DNA from: Desulfovibrio sp. UBA2564
GTDB lineage: Bacteria; Desulfobacterota; Desulfovibrionia; Desulfovibrionales; Desulfovibrionaceae
Direction: 5' to 3'
Assembly: GCA_002340305.1 (NCBI GenBank)
Contig: DDLU01000278.1
Location: 1 to 14,602 of the forward strand
Length of the DNA stretch: 14,602 nucleotides
Shown in pieces: positions 7,159 through 14,327 of this stretch; the stretch's first letter is position 1, and each line of letters starts with the position of its first letter. The notes beneath the pieces were generated by a model. That model had not been told where the DNA came from and made no database searches. It worked only from the letters and a program-made list of their open reading frames with translations. The translations under genes and the position numbers were made by a program.

Positions 7159-9384
7159 ATGACAGATCCGCGCACTCCTTTAGATGTCCTGCGCCAAACC
7201 TACGGTTATGAATCATTCCGTGGGTTGCAGGAGGATGTCATCAACCGCATTATGAGCGGCGGCAATGCCGTTGTTTTCATGCCCACAGGTGGCGGTAAAT
7301 CCGCCTGTTACCAGATTCCGGCCATCCTGCGTCCGGGTGTGGGCATTGTCATCTCCCCGCTCATCGCCCTGATGCGCGATCAGGTCGCGGCCCTGCGGCA
7401 AATGGGAGTGCGTGCAGCCTGTTTAAATTCCTCGGTACAACCATCCGAAGCCAACCACATCATCCATGAACTGCACGCAAGCAACATGGACCTGCTCTAC
7501 GTTGCCCCTGAACGCTTAGCACAACCCGGATTCATGGACATGCTTTCCGGGATTAAAGTCAGCCTCATCGCCATTGATGAAGCGCATTGCGTTGCACAGT
7601 GGGGCCACGACTTTCGCCCTGATTATCTGCGCCTCTCCGTATTCGCGGAAATGTTTCCCAGTGCACCGCGCTTGGCCCTGACCGCCACAGCAGACGGCCC
7701 CACACGCAAGGAAATCCTTTACCGCCTCTCGTTCAGCAACGACGATATTTTCGCCACCGGATTTGATCGCCCTAACATCCGCTACACCGTAGTTCCCAAG
7801 GATCAGGAAAAGCGGCAACTGCTCAATTTCATCAAGAATGACCACTTTGCTGAATGCGGAATTGTCTACCGCATGAGCCGTAAAAAGGTCGAATCCACAG
7901 CAGCATGGCTCTGCAAGCAGGGCATCAACGCTTTGCCCTACCATGCCGGGCTGGACGCTCAAACCCGTGAAGCCAATCAGGCCCGATTCATGTCTGAAGA
8001 CGGCATCGTCATGGTGGCGACCATTGCATTCGGTATGGGGATTGATAAGCCGGATGTGCGCTACGTGGCCCATCTGGACCTGCCAAAAACCATCGAGGCC
8101 TACTATCAGGAGACAGGACGTGCAGGACGTGACGGATTACCTGCTGAAGCATGGATGTCCGTGGGAATTCAGGATATCGGTTTCCTGAAACGGATGATTA
8201 TGTCCGGTAATGCCCCGGACGAGCGCAAGGCACTTGAACTAAGAAAGCTCAATGCATTGCTCGCTTATTGCGAATCACCGGGATGCCTGCGCCAATCCCT
8301 GCTCTCCTATTTTGGGGAAGAGTTGGAAGAACCATGTGGAAACTGTTTTACCTGTATTAACCCGCCATCCACTTTTGACGGAACAATTCCAGCTCAAAAG
8401 GCACTCTCCAATATTTACCGGACCGAGCAGCTTTTCGGTGCAAATTACCTGATCGACATCCTGCTAGGTAAAGAAAATAAACGGATTGCAACGCAGGGAC
8501 ATTCAAGCCTGAGTACCTACGGCATCGGCAAAGAATACAATGCAGATGAATGGCTCTCCATCCATCGACAGCTTGTTTCGCAAGGACTGGTTGATGTGGA
8601 CATGGAAGGCTATGGATCGCTGAAACTAAACACAAAAAGCTGGGAGGTATTACGCAAAGAGCGCAATGTAGCCCTGCGCAAAGACCCGGTTCTGGCAAAA
8701 AACAAAACCCGCAAGGCACGTAAAAAACTGGTCATCGGCGATGCAAACAGCCCTTCGCTTTCCACCCCGGAAGCACAGGGGCTACTGGAATCACTTCGCG
8801 CACTTCGCAATACCCTCGCACAGGAACAACACGTACCAGCCTACGTAATTTTCGCGGACAAAACCCTGCTGGAATTGGGATGCTACCGTCCGCAAACCAC
8901 AGGCGAACTATACGCCATAAGCGGTCTTGGTGATCAAAAGATTTTCCGGTACGGCGCAGCTATTGTTGAAGTCCTCATGGAACATCAGGAAAAGCACGGC
9001 AGGCCGGACGACCTCTTCCCCATACCGGAAGATAAAATTAAAGAAGCTCCGTCAGCTAAACCGAAGCAGGAAGGCCCTACCGTTTCTGCCTCAGCACTTG
9101 AGACTTTAGAACTTTTCGAAGAACTTATGGACATTGATAAAGTTGCCAAGCAGCGCAACATCAAACCTGCAACAATTTATGCGCACCTTACTTCCTGCAT
9201 CGGAGCCGGAACGGTCGATGTAAGTGACATTCTTGATTTCGGCGAATCGGAACTGGAATGCCTTCAAGATACTATTGCTTTTTATAAAGATGAAGGACTC
9301 ATGCAGCTCAGCCCGGTATTCAACGGACTCTGCGGAAACTATTCTTACGAACAACTGCGAATGATTCGCGCTTCTATAAAATAA
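7159..9384 (+). CDS. recQ: RecQ-family ATP-dependent DNA helicase with HRDC and C-terminal HTH
   Basis: 3'-5' superfamily 2 DNA helicase used in recombination and fork repair; 741 residues, longer than E. coli RecQ (about 610). Walker A MPTGGGKS at 41-48; DEAH at 140-143 followed by the RecQ aromatic-rich loop CVAQWGHDFRPDY; ALTATA at 173-178; DRPNIRY at 203-209; motif VI QETGRAGRDG at 317-326. The zinc site has Cys376 in CLRQSLLSYFGE and Cys393, Cys396, Cys399 in PCGNCFTC. After the winged-helix part, an HRDC domain spans about 541-608 (VIFADKTLLELGCYRP). A Pro/Lys-rich linker leads to an extra helical domain (about 646-738) resembling the HTH_40 module found at the end of some long RecQ proteins. 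The start is 6 nt after map with no clear Shine-Dalgarno, suggesting coupling. Confidence 0.96.
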   Translation: MTDPRTPLDVLRQTYGYESFRGLQEDVINRIMSGGNAVVFMPTGGGKSACYQIPAILRPGVGIVISPLIALMRDQVAALRQMGVRAACLNSSVQPSEANHIIHELHASNMDLLYVAPERLAQPGFMDMLSGIKVSLIAIDEAHCVAQWGHDFRPDYLRLSVFAEMFPSAPRLALTATADGPTRKEILYRLSFSNDDIFATGFDRPNIRYTVVPKDQEKRQLLNFIKNDHFAECGIVYRMSRKKVESTAAWLCKQGINALPYHAGLDAQTREANQARFMSEDGIVMVATIAFGMGIDKPDVRYVAHLDLPKTIEAYYQETGRAGRDGLPAEAWMSVGIQDIGFLKRMIMSGNAPDERKALELRKLNALLAYCESPGCLRQSLLSYFGEELEEPCGNCFTCINPPSTFDGTIPAQKALSNIYRTEQLFGANYLIDILLGKENKRIATQGHSSLSTYGIGKEYNADEWLSIHRQLVSQGLVDVDMEGYGSLKLNTKSWEVLRKERNVALRKDPVLAKNKTRKARKKLVIGDANSPSLSTPEAQGLLESLRALRNTLAQEQHVPAYVIFADKTLLELGCYRPQTTGELYAISGLGDQKIFRYGAAIVEVLMEHQEKHGRPDDLFPIPEDKIKEAPSAKPKQEGPTVSASALETLELFEELMDIDKVAKQRNIKPATIYAHLTSCIGAGTVDVSDILDFGESELECLQDTIAFYKDEGLMQLSPVFNGLCGNYSYEQLRMIRASIK

Positions 9385-9420
9385 TACGCCATACCACACT
9401 AAAAACACTAACCATATAAA

Positions 9421-9455
9421 AAAACCGATCTGCTTACAAACAAATCGGCTTTATC
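9421..9455. terminator. bidirectional terminator between recQ and ppnN
   Basis: CCGAT (9425-9429) and ATCGG (9444-9448) form a hairpin with a 14-nt loop, extendable by A-T pairs past one mismatch. On the minus strand seven T follow the stem directly (terminating ppnN). On the plus strand a T-rich CTTTATCTTTT follows (terminating recQ). Its position in the 93-nt gap between convergent stops supports the call; the stem is short. Confidence 0.6.
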
Positions 9456-9477
9456 TTTTACAATCAACTTATCCTGA

Positions 9478-10818
9478 TTATTCGATACGATAGGCTGGCT
9501 TATTACTCTTACTGGGATGAATCCTGCCCTGCTTGGCAAGCTTGCGGACCAATTGGTCTGTTGCAGCCAGAATATTCTTATCGCCTTTGATAAGAGGTCT
9601 ATCATCCCCCCATGAATCAAGCATGTCCGGGTCCTTAACTGTCAGATGGACTACACCGGAGAAAAAGCGGCGCAGGTTAATGAGCAAAGAAAAAGGCTCC
9701 TGATCACGGGAAAGGTCCAGTCCTTCCATTGAATCGAATGTTACCTCAAAAGGCTCCTGAATGCGGGACTCAAAAACAAGATCATCATTCCAGAGGTACC
9801 GTGTATTCAAATGCCGGGTCTGGTAAGCCACGTAGTTGGCGTAAGAACGGGCAGTGCCCACATGCACATTATACAAACCGTCCAAGGAATCACCGAAACA
9901 GGTATTCAGATACTCAACCAATTCTTTGAAATAAACTCCCCCGCCCTGCTCTACAAGGTCAAACTCATAAGGAATGCCTTTGTTATCCGGCATGGAAAGA
10001 AGTGCGAGCATGGTCAAAATCTCTTCTACGGTTCCGGCACCACCGGGATGAACCTTACCGCGATGCGAAGCGCGAATAAATGCTTCCATGCGCTCTTCAA
10101 TGGTCGGAAAAGTGAGCAACTGCGTAACCAGTTCATTTGGTGCTTCCGCCGCCAGAATCTTCTTCTCGGAAAAACCGATAAAATCACGATGTCCAAAGCG
10201 CTCGAAGGAATTCTGCTTACCATAAGCAACCTGAGCCCCCTTGAACGGTGCCTTCATAACCCCCACACCACAACCGGTGATGTTTTCCATGTCAGGCATG
10301 AAAAGAGCAGTCCAGTAACCGAGTTCCTTGGCAAAATTATATTCATCAAGCGGAACCTGATGCCCTCCCCATGTAAACATGACCAAACCACGCTCACCAC
10401 GATACATAAGCCCTGAATGTTCCACAAACTTCTTAATGTTTGTGGAGCGGCAATCATCTCCTGCACAAGTGTATCTGGGTGCGAAAAGTATATCACGGAT
10501 TACGGCAGAAATATGTTCCACAGACTGCCAAATGACATTCCGTCCATCATACAGGCAATCCCTTGGCACGCGCGAACAGAGGAGATTAATACTCCCGTTC
10601 ACCGGAGCCAGTTCAATCTCCATATCCTTAAATTTTACCCGGATTTCACGGGCATCGCAGACATCGTTTTTGTGTACGTTAATCAATGCACCTATGATCT
10701 CTGTCATGCGGTTCCCGGGATCAGCCAACCCTTGGGCAAGACGTTCAATATCAGCATCACTGAATTGCTGCGAAACAATCCTGCGGGGAAGAATAGGAAT
10801 CTTTAATTCTGTTTGCAT
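9478..10818 (-). CDS. ppnN: nucleotide 5'-monophosphate nucleosidase, PpnN/YgdH-like
   Basis: LOG-family enzyme of 446 residues (E. coli PpnN about 454). PpnN cleaves the N-glycosidic bond of nucleoside monophosphates to give free base and ribose 5-phosphate, and in E. coli is stimulated by (p)ppGpp. The core motif PGGAGTVEE sits at 258-266, with the glutamates used for catalysis in the family. Also visible are VMFTWGGHQVPLDEY at about 146-160 and DMENITGCGVGVMKAPFKGA at 176-195, all hallmarks of the PpnN group rather than the short cytokinin-type LOG proteins. An N-terminal ~130-residue domain and a C-terminal ~120-residue domain flank the Rossmann core, as in PpnN. No strong Shine-Dalgarno precedes the ATG at 10818. 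It is encoded alone, converging on recQ. Confidence 0.92.
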   Translation of the reverse strand: MQTELKIPILPRRIVSQQFSDADIERLAQGLADPGNRMTEIIGALINVHKNDVCDAREIRVKFKDMEIELAPVNGSINLLCSRVPRDCLYDGRNVIWQSVEHISAVIRDILFAPRYTCAGDDCRSTNIKKFVEHSGLMYRGERGLVMFTWGGHQVPLDEYNFAKELGYWTALFMPDMENITGCGVGVMKAPFKGAQVAYGKQNSFERFGHRDFIGFSEKKILAAEAPNELVTQLLTFPTIEERMEAFIRASHRGKVHPGGAGTVEEILTMLALLSMPDNKGIPYEFDLVEQGGGVYFKELVEYLNTCFGDSLDGLYNVHVGTARSYANYVAYQTRHLNTRYLWNDDLVFESRIQEPFEVTFDSMEGLDLSRDQEPFSLLINLRRFFSGVVHLTVKDPDMLDSWGDDRPLIKGDKNILAATDQLVRKLAKQGRIHPSKSNKPAYRIE

Positions 10819-10907
10819 AATTAAAATGAGTAATCAGAATGTAAGTAAATGCAAGGATAAAATGCTGAAAAAGCGAAAAATATATTAAAATGGCATACGC
10901 GAACGAC

Positions 10908-11849
10908 CTAGCCCAATCCAGCAAAATCACAATATTCGGGGAAACGGTCTTTCAAACGCAATAACGCTTTCTGCTCAGCAACTACATAAGCCTCGGCAGA
11001 ATCAAGCTTCACACTGCCCAGCTTATCGTGAATCATATCCTTGTTAACATCGTAATGCTTAAAGGTGTGACCCATGTGAAGCATATCGCGAAACCACTGC
11101 ACCGCAATGTCAAGACACACCGGACGGTCCCAGTTCTCGCCGATCAATGCACCGGAAGGCATGCGAGCACCAAACGGCACAGCCTTACCCATTGGCACGG
11201 TATCCTTGCGCGCCTTATCCATATCAATCAAAGCACACCACTCATTCAAACGACATTCCGGCAAAGGCCACGCGTTCTCTTTAAACTGTTCAGAAAGTCC
11301 AAGGTTGTAGGCTCGGCGCTGGCTATAATCCATGCCCTTATTATAAATCTTCATCAGGTACTGATAGGAAGGTTTAAACTCTGTATAGTGCTCAGAATCG
11401 CAAAGACCATTCTGCCCCGCAGGACACCACCAACATTGGCCGATCTCGCCTATCCCGGTATTACCATCCAGCGCATTATAAAGATTAGCCACGATATCAG
11501 TTGTCACCTCAACATCATTATGTACGGTAAGCAAATAACGCTGTTGACATTTTTCCCAGCCAAACTGGTATCTTATAGAAAGACGATAATCCTCAGAAGA
11601 TGCAGCACGCTCCATGTCATTAGGATCTATTCCATTCCAGAATCGCGGTACAAAATGCTCTACCCGACCCTCAAGATATTCGAGAATCTTGTCATGCTTT
11701 TTAAACTCATACTCAGCCGTACAAACCTCTTCCTGAAAATAGATTCTATCAATATGCCCACCACTACACTCTAATAAAGAAAGCAGCGAAAGTGCAGTCT
11801 GATGGACTTTTCCGAAAACATTTATAGCAACGTCAACTTTAAAACTCAT
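10908..11849 (-). CDS. putative glycosyltransferase, family 2-like GT-A fold
   Basis: A 313-residue soluble protein with no signal peptide or membrane helix. The start, VDVAINVFGKVHQTALSLLSLL (residues 5-26, a strand followed by a helix), and HIDRIYFQEE look like the nucleotide-sugar binding half of a GT-A fold. LLTVHNDVEVTTDIVANL (106-123) has the HNDVE acidic motif that replaces DxD in many family-2 enzymes. CRLNEWCALIDM (199-210) and a His-rich segment near 258-266 may form the acceptor side. Cysteines and tryptophans are frequent (GQCWWCPAGQNGLC, 137-150). The ATG has AGGA about 8 nt upstream within an inverted repeat. No sugar or cell-surface genes surround it, so its substrate is unknown. 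Fold assignment is moderate; acceptor and donor are not inferred. Confidence 0.6.
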   Translation of the reverse strand: MSFKVDVAINVFGKVHQTALSLLSLLECSGGHIDRIYFQEEVCTAEYEFKKHDKILEYLEGRVEHFVPRFWNGIDPNDMERAASSEDYRLSIRYQFGWEKCQQRYLLTVHNDVEVTTDIVANLYNALDGNTGIGEIGQCWWCPAGQNGLCDSEHYTEFKPSYQYLMKIYNKGMDYSQRRAYNLGLSEQFKENAWPLPECRLNEWCALIDMDKARKDTVPMGKAVPFGARMPSGALIGENWDRPVCLDIAVQWFRDMLHMGHTFKHYDVNKDMIHDKLGSVKLDSAEAYVVAEQKALLRLKDRFPEYCDFAGLG

Positions 11850-11853
11850 AACT

Positions 11854-11874
11854 AATCCTTTTTAAATTAGGATT
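11854..11874 (-). promoter_or_regulatory. inverted repeat that covers the glycosyltransferase ribosome binding site
   Basis: On the minus strand AATCCT, a 9-nt AT-only loop, then AGGATT, followed 4 nt later by the ATG of the glycosyltransferase. The second arm contains the Shine-Dalgarno AGGA, so the stem would hide it in the mRNA. It could instead be a DNA operator. The stem is only 6 bp. Confidence 0.4.
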
Positions 11875-12041
11875 GCTCTTAATATGAAGAGAATAACAAC
11901 TCAACCTTTAAAAAACATTGATATCACGAATGACGTTTTAATAAAAATCAACAGTAAGTTCTGTGGAATCTCCTTAAAACATTAGACAAATAAAGCATTG
12001 CGCTATAAGTATAGATCTACCCAAATCAATAAGTATTGAAA
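11875..12041. promoter_or_regulatory. divergent AT-rich region upstream of the binding protein gene
   Basis: This spacer should hold promoters for the glycosyltransferase (minus) and the binding protein/cyclase pair (plus). For the plus strand the best candidate is TTAGAC (11982-11987), 16 nt, TATAAG (12004-12009), a weak sigma70-like match. For the minus strand I found no convincing pair. A perfect dyad TCAATA-AG-TATTGA (12026-12039) ends 2 nt before the ATG of the binding protein. No other structure is evident. Confidence 0.35.
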
Positions 12042-13043
12042 ATGAAACACCTAAAATTAATTACATTGATATTCATATTTATATTGCTCAATGTCTCCAC
12101 TGCTATCAGTTCAGAAAAATTCAATCCGGTAGTAATCTACCAAGAAAATATAGAAAGCAACCCATACAATTATGCCATTCATAAAGGTGTAAAGGAGTTT
12201 ATAAGGAAAACAGGTGCGCCATGCAAAGAAATCGTTATTGGCGGCGTAAAAAAAGATTTCATAAATGTACTCGAAAAGTCATGTAAATCCGGTTATTCAC
12301 CCGTGTTTTTAATATACGCTAATCATATGAAGAATCTGGATACCTTTGCAAGGAAGTACCCTAACATCCGCTTTTTAAGTCTGGGCAAAGCCACAGATGT
12401 CCGCAACATGTTATCTTTCGACTTTGCAGAACATGAAGGATCATTCCTTGCCGGAGCACTTGCTGCAATGAAATCGAAAACAGGAATCATCGGTTTTGTT
12501 TCTGTCTCCGACGTTCCGTTGATGCGCCGTTTCTTATGCGGCTATAAACAAGGTGCAGAATACATCAATCCGAATATAAAAGTCCTAAGCGGATTTATTG
12601 GAACATATTACAGAGCGTGGTTTGATGGTAATGCCACTGCTGCAATGGCAGATAAGCTGATGGACCAAGGAGCCGATGTAATCTACCAAGCAGCCGGGGG
12701 TGCCGGCCCCGCAGTACTTGAAGCCGCAGCTAAACGGGGTAAACTTGGCATTGGTGTGGATAGTAACCAAAACGGATTATACCCGGGCCATGTATTAACT
12801 TCGATGATCAAACGTATTGATAAAGTTGTATTCGCCGCTCTGATGCACGCCAAAAGAGGTATCTGGCGAGACAACATCAAGTCATTTGGAGTAGCTCAAG
12901 ATGCTGTAGGTCTTGCATTTGATGAGCACAATGAAAAACTTATAACTCCTGAAATGAAAGAAAAAATAAATAAAATCAGAAACAAAATTTCCCTTGGAGA
13001 AATTAAGGTTCATGACTACGTTTCTGACGAAATGTGCCTATAA
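12042..13043 (+). CDS. BMP/PnrA-family periplasmic binding protein, likely sensor component
   Basis: Periplasmic binding protein of the basic membrane protein (BMP, PnrA/Med) family, whose known members bind purine nucleosides; 333 residues. Residues 1-24 are a Sec signal peptide (LKLITLIFIFILLNVSTA) with no lipobox cysteine, so the mature protein should be soluble in the periplasm; transport-type BMP proteins are usually lipoproteins. Core motifs match the family well: HEGSFLAGALAAMKSKTGIIGFV (131-153), VPLMRRFLCGYKQGA (158-172), AAGGAGPAVLEAA (217-229), GVDSNQNGLYPGHVLTSMIKR (238-258). The usual N-terminal D.G..D.SFN motif is replaced by YQENIESNPYN (33-43). I prefer ATG at 12042 to TTG at 12036; neither has a clear Shine-Dalgarno. 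No permease or ATPase genes follow; instead a diguanylate cyclase starts within the stop codon. Confidence 0.88.
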   Translation: MKHLKLITLIFIFILLNVSTAISSEKFNPVVIYQENIESNPYNYAIHKGVKEFIRKTGAPCKEIVIGGVKKDFINVLEKSCKSGYSPVFLIYANHMKNLDTFARKYPNIRFLSLGKATDVRNMLSFDFAEHEGSFLAGALAAMKSKTGIIGFVSVSDVPLMRRFLCGYKQGAEYINPNIKVLSGFIGTYYRAWFDGNATAAMADKLMDQGADVIYQAAGGAGPAVLEAAAKRGKLGIGVDSNQNGLYPGHVLTSMIKRIDKVVFAALMHAKRGIWRDNIKSFGVAQDAVGLAFDEHNEKLITPEMKEKINKIRNKISLGEIKVHDYVSDEMCL

Positions 13044-14206
13044 TGAATATAAATTTCAATAGCATTGCCACTCTTTTGGTCATTGCGATTTTCATTAGTT
13101 TTTCAGCTCCGCTAACGGTCGGAGTTACTTATTCATTAAAAAAAGAAGACCAAAGGATTAAAACAGAGCTAGCCAACTTCCAAAAAACTATATTCGATTC
13201 ACTCGAAGATAGTTTAAAGGAAGCTTTGCTTAATCTCGAGCCAACGCAGATTGAAAATGCCGCCCAACTGGTGATTCATGATCAGCGAATTGTAAGCATA
13301 AAAGTATATTCTTCTCTCTACGGAATGACGTTGGCTAATCTTAAAAAAAATAGAGAGCTTAAACAGAACCAACTGTTAATTCAAAAGCGTGAGATAAAAA
13401 TCAATGATGAGCAACTCGGATACATTGAAATAGCCATAGACAACACTTACCATGATACCACAAGCTTCCATGCCAGACGCAATATAATATTCCTTTTTGC
13501 CGGGATGTTCATTTGCGGCATAGCACTCATCTACCCAATCATATACTTCATAATTATTAAGCCCACTAAAAGGTTGATGCTTCAGGCTAAAAATCTCTCA
13601 GCTGGCGATATGAACTCAAGTTTTAAGTGGCAAGGAAACGATGAACTATCTGAGCTTGGCAATATCCTTGAGAAAATGCGCAGGGAACTTAAATTATACT
13701 TCCTGCAAATTAAAAAATTAGCGGTTACTGATGAATTAACCCAAATACCAAACCGCCGTGCTTTCTTAAATGATGCCCAAGAAGCCTTAAGCTTGAGCGA
13801 ACGCTATGACCGTCCATTAACCATTGCACTGATGGATATCGACCACTTTAAAGAAGTAAATGACACTTATGGTCACGACATGGGTGATAAAATACTTCAA
13901 GATGTGGCAAACTTAATCACTGACATGACCCGCTCAACCGATATCTTCGCACGCTATGGTGGCGAAGAATTTATCATCTGCATGCCTGAAACCGATATGA
14001 ACGAAGCTAAAATTGTGACTGAAAAAATCAGAGAAGGTATACAAAACCACAATTTCGCCCACGAACAAACATTGACCTCAAGCATTGGTTTATCTACAAA
14101 GTCGACGAACAGAAACCTTGTGGCATTAATTCAGGAAGCTGATCAGGCTATGTATAAAGCTAAAAAATCAGGACGAAATTGTGTTAAGATTTATTCAAGG
14201 GATTAA
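13043..14206 (+). CDS. membrane diguanylate cyclase with periplasmic domain, HAMP and GGEEF
   Basis: Makes the second messenger c-di-GMP from two GTP; 387 residues. Order: membrane helix at about 8-30; periplasmic domain 31-147 (helical start, then strands such as IVSIKVYSS and INDEQLGYIEIAID, CACHE-like in character); membrane helix at 148-172; HAMP at 170-222 (KPTKRLMLQAKNLSAGD, with DELSELG); GGDEF domain at 226-385. The active loop is GGEEF (306-310). Metal-binding Asp265 lies in MDIDHFK, and the DELTQIPNRR entry motif is at 230-239. The inhibitory site RSTD (297-300) lies exactly five residues before GGEEF, so product inhibition is expected. The ATG at 13043 shares a base with the preceding stop (TAATG), implying translational coupling with the binding protein. 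An in-frame GTG at 13034 is a less likely start. Confidence 0.93.
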   Translation: MNINFNSIATLLVIAIFISFSAPLTVGVTYSLKKEDQRIKTELANFQKTIFDSLEDSLKEALLNLEPTQIENAAQLVIHDQRIVSIKVYSSLYGMTLANLKKNRELKQNQLLIQKREIKINDEQLGYIEIAIDNTYHDTTSFHARRNIIFLFAGMFICGIALIYPIIYFIIIKPTKRLMLQAKNLSAGDMNSSFKWQGNDELSELGNILEKMRRELKLYFLQIKKLAVTDELTQIPNRRAFLNDAQEALSLSERYDRPLTIALMDIDHFKEVNDTYGHDMGDKILQDVANLITDMTRSTDIFARYGGEEFIICMPETDMNEAKIVTEKIREGIQNHNFAHEQTLTSSIGLSTKSTNRNLVALIQEADQAMYKAKKSGRNCVKIYSRD

Positions 14207-14327
14207 ACGGCATGCAGAACTCCCATGAACATCTATAAGGATTCTTGATATCCGTTGAATGCAGATCCATATCAGTAAACCGCACTATTTCAATGCCGCA
14301 GATCTCCGGAGGAAATAGAAAGATCAT
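14184..14327 (-). pseudogene. possible degraded or spurious small coding remnant
   Basis: A 47-codon open frame runs from an ATG at 14327 to a stop overlapping the end of the cyclase gene. A second open stretch of 38 codons in another minus-strand frame (14406 down to 14293, no start codon) ends close by. The two together could be pieces of one gene broken by a frameshift, reading for example NPNYVHHPDANLIEHDL and then VRFTDMDLHSTDIKNPYRC. I do not recognise the family, there is no Shine-Dalgarno, and chance is a real alternative. Confidence 0.2.

Noticed and set aside
13034..13042. GTG start for the cyclase upstream of the ATG
   Set aside because: It adds only three residues inside the preceding gene, whereas the ATG forms the common TAATG coupling junction.
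12042..13043. Calling the BMP protein a transporter component
   Set aside because: No permease or ATPase genes are adjacent, there is no lipobox, and the next gene is a coupled diguanylate cyclase. Transport cannot be excluded but is not supported here.
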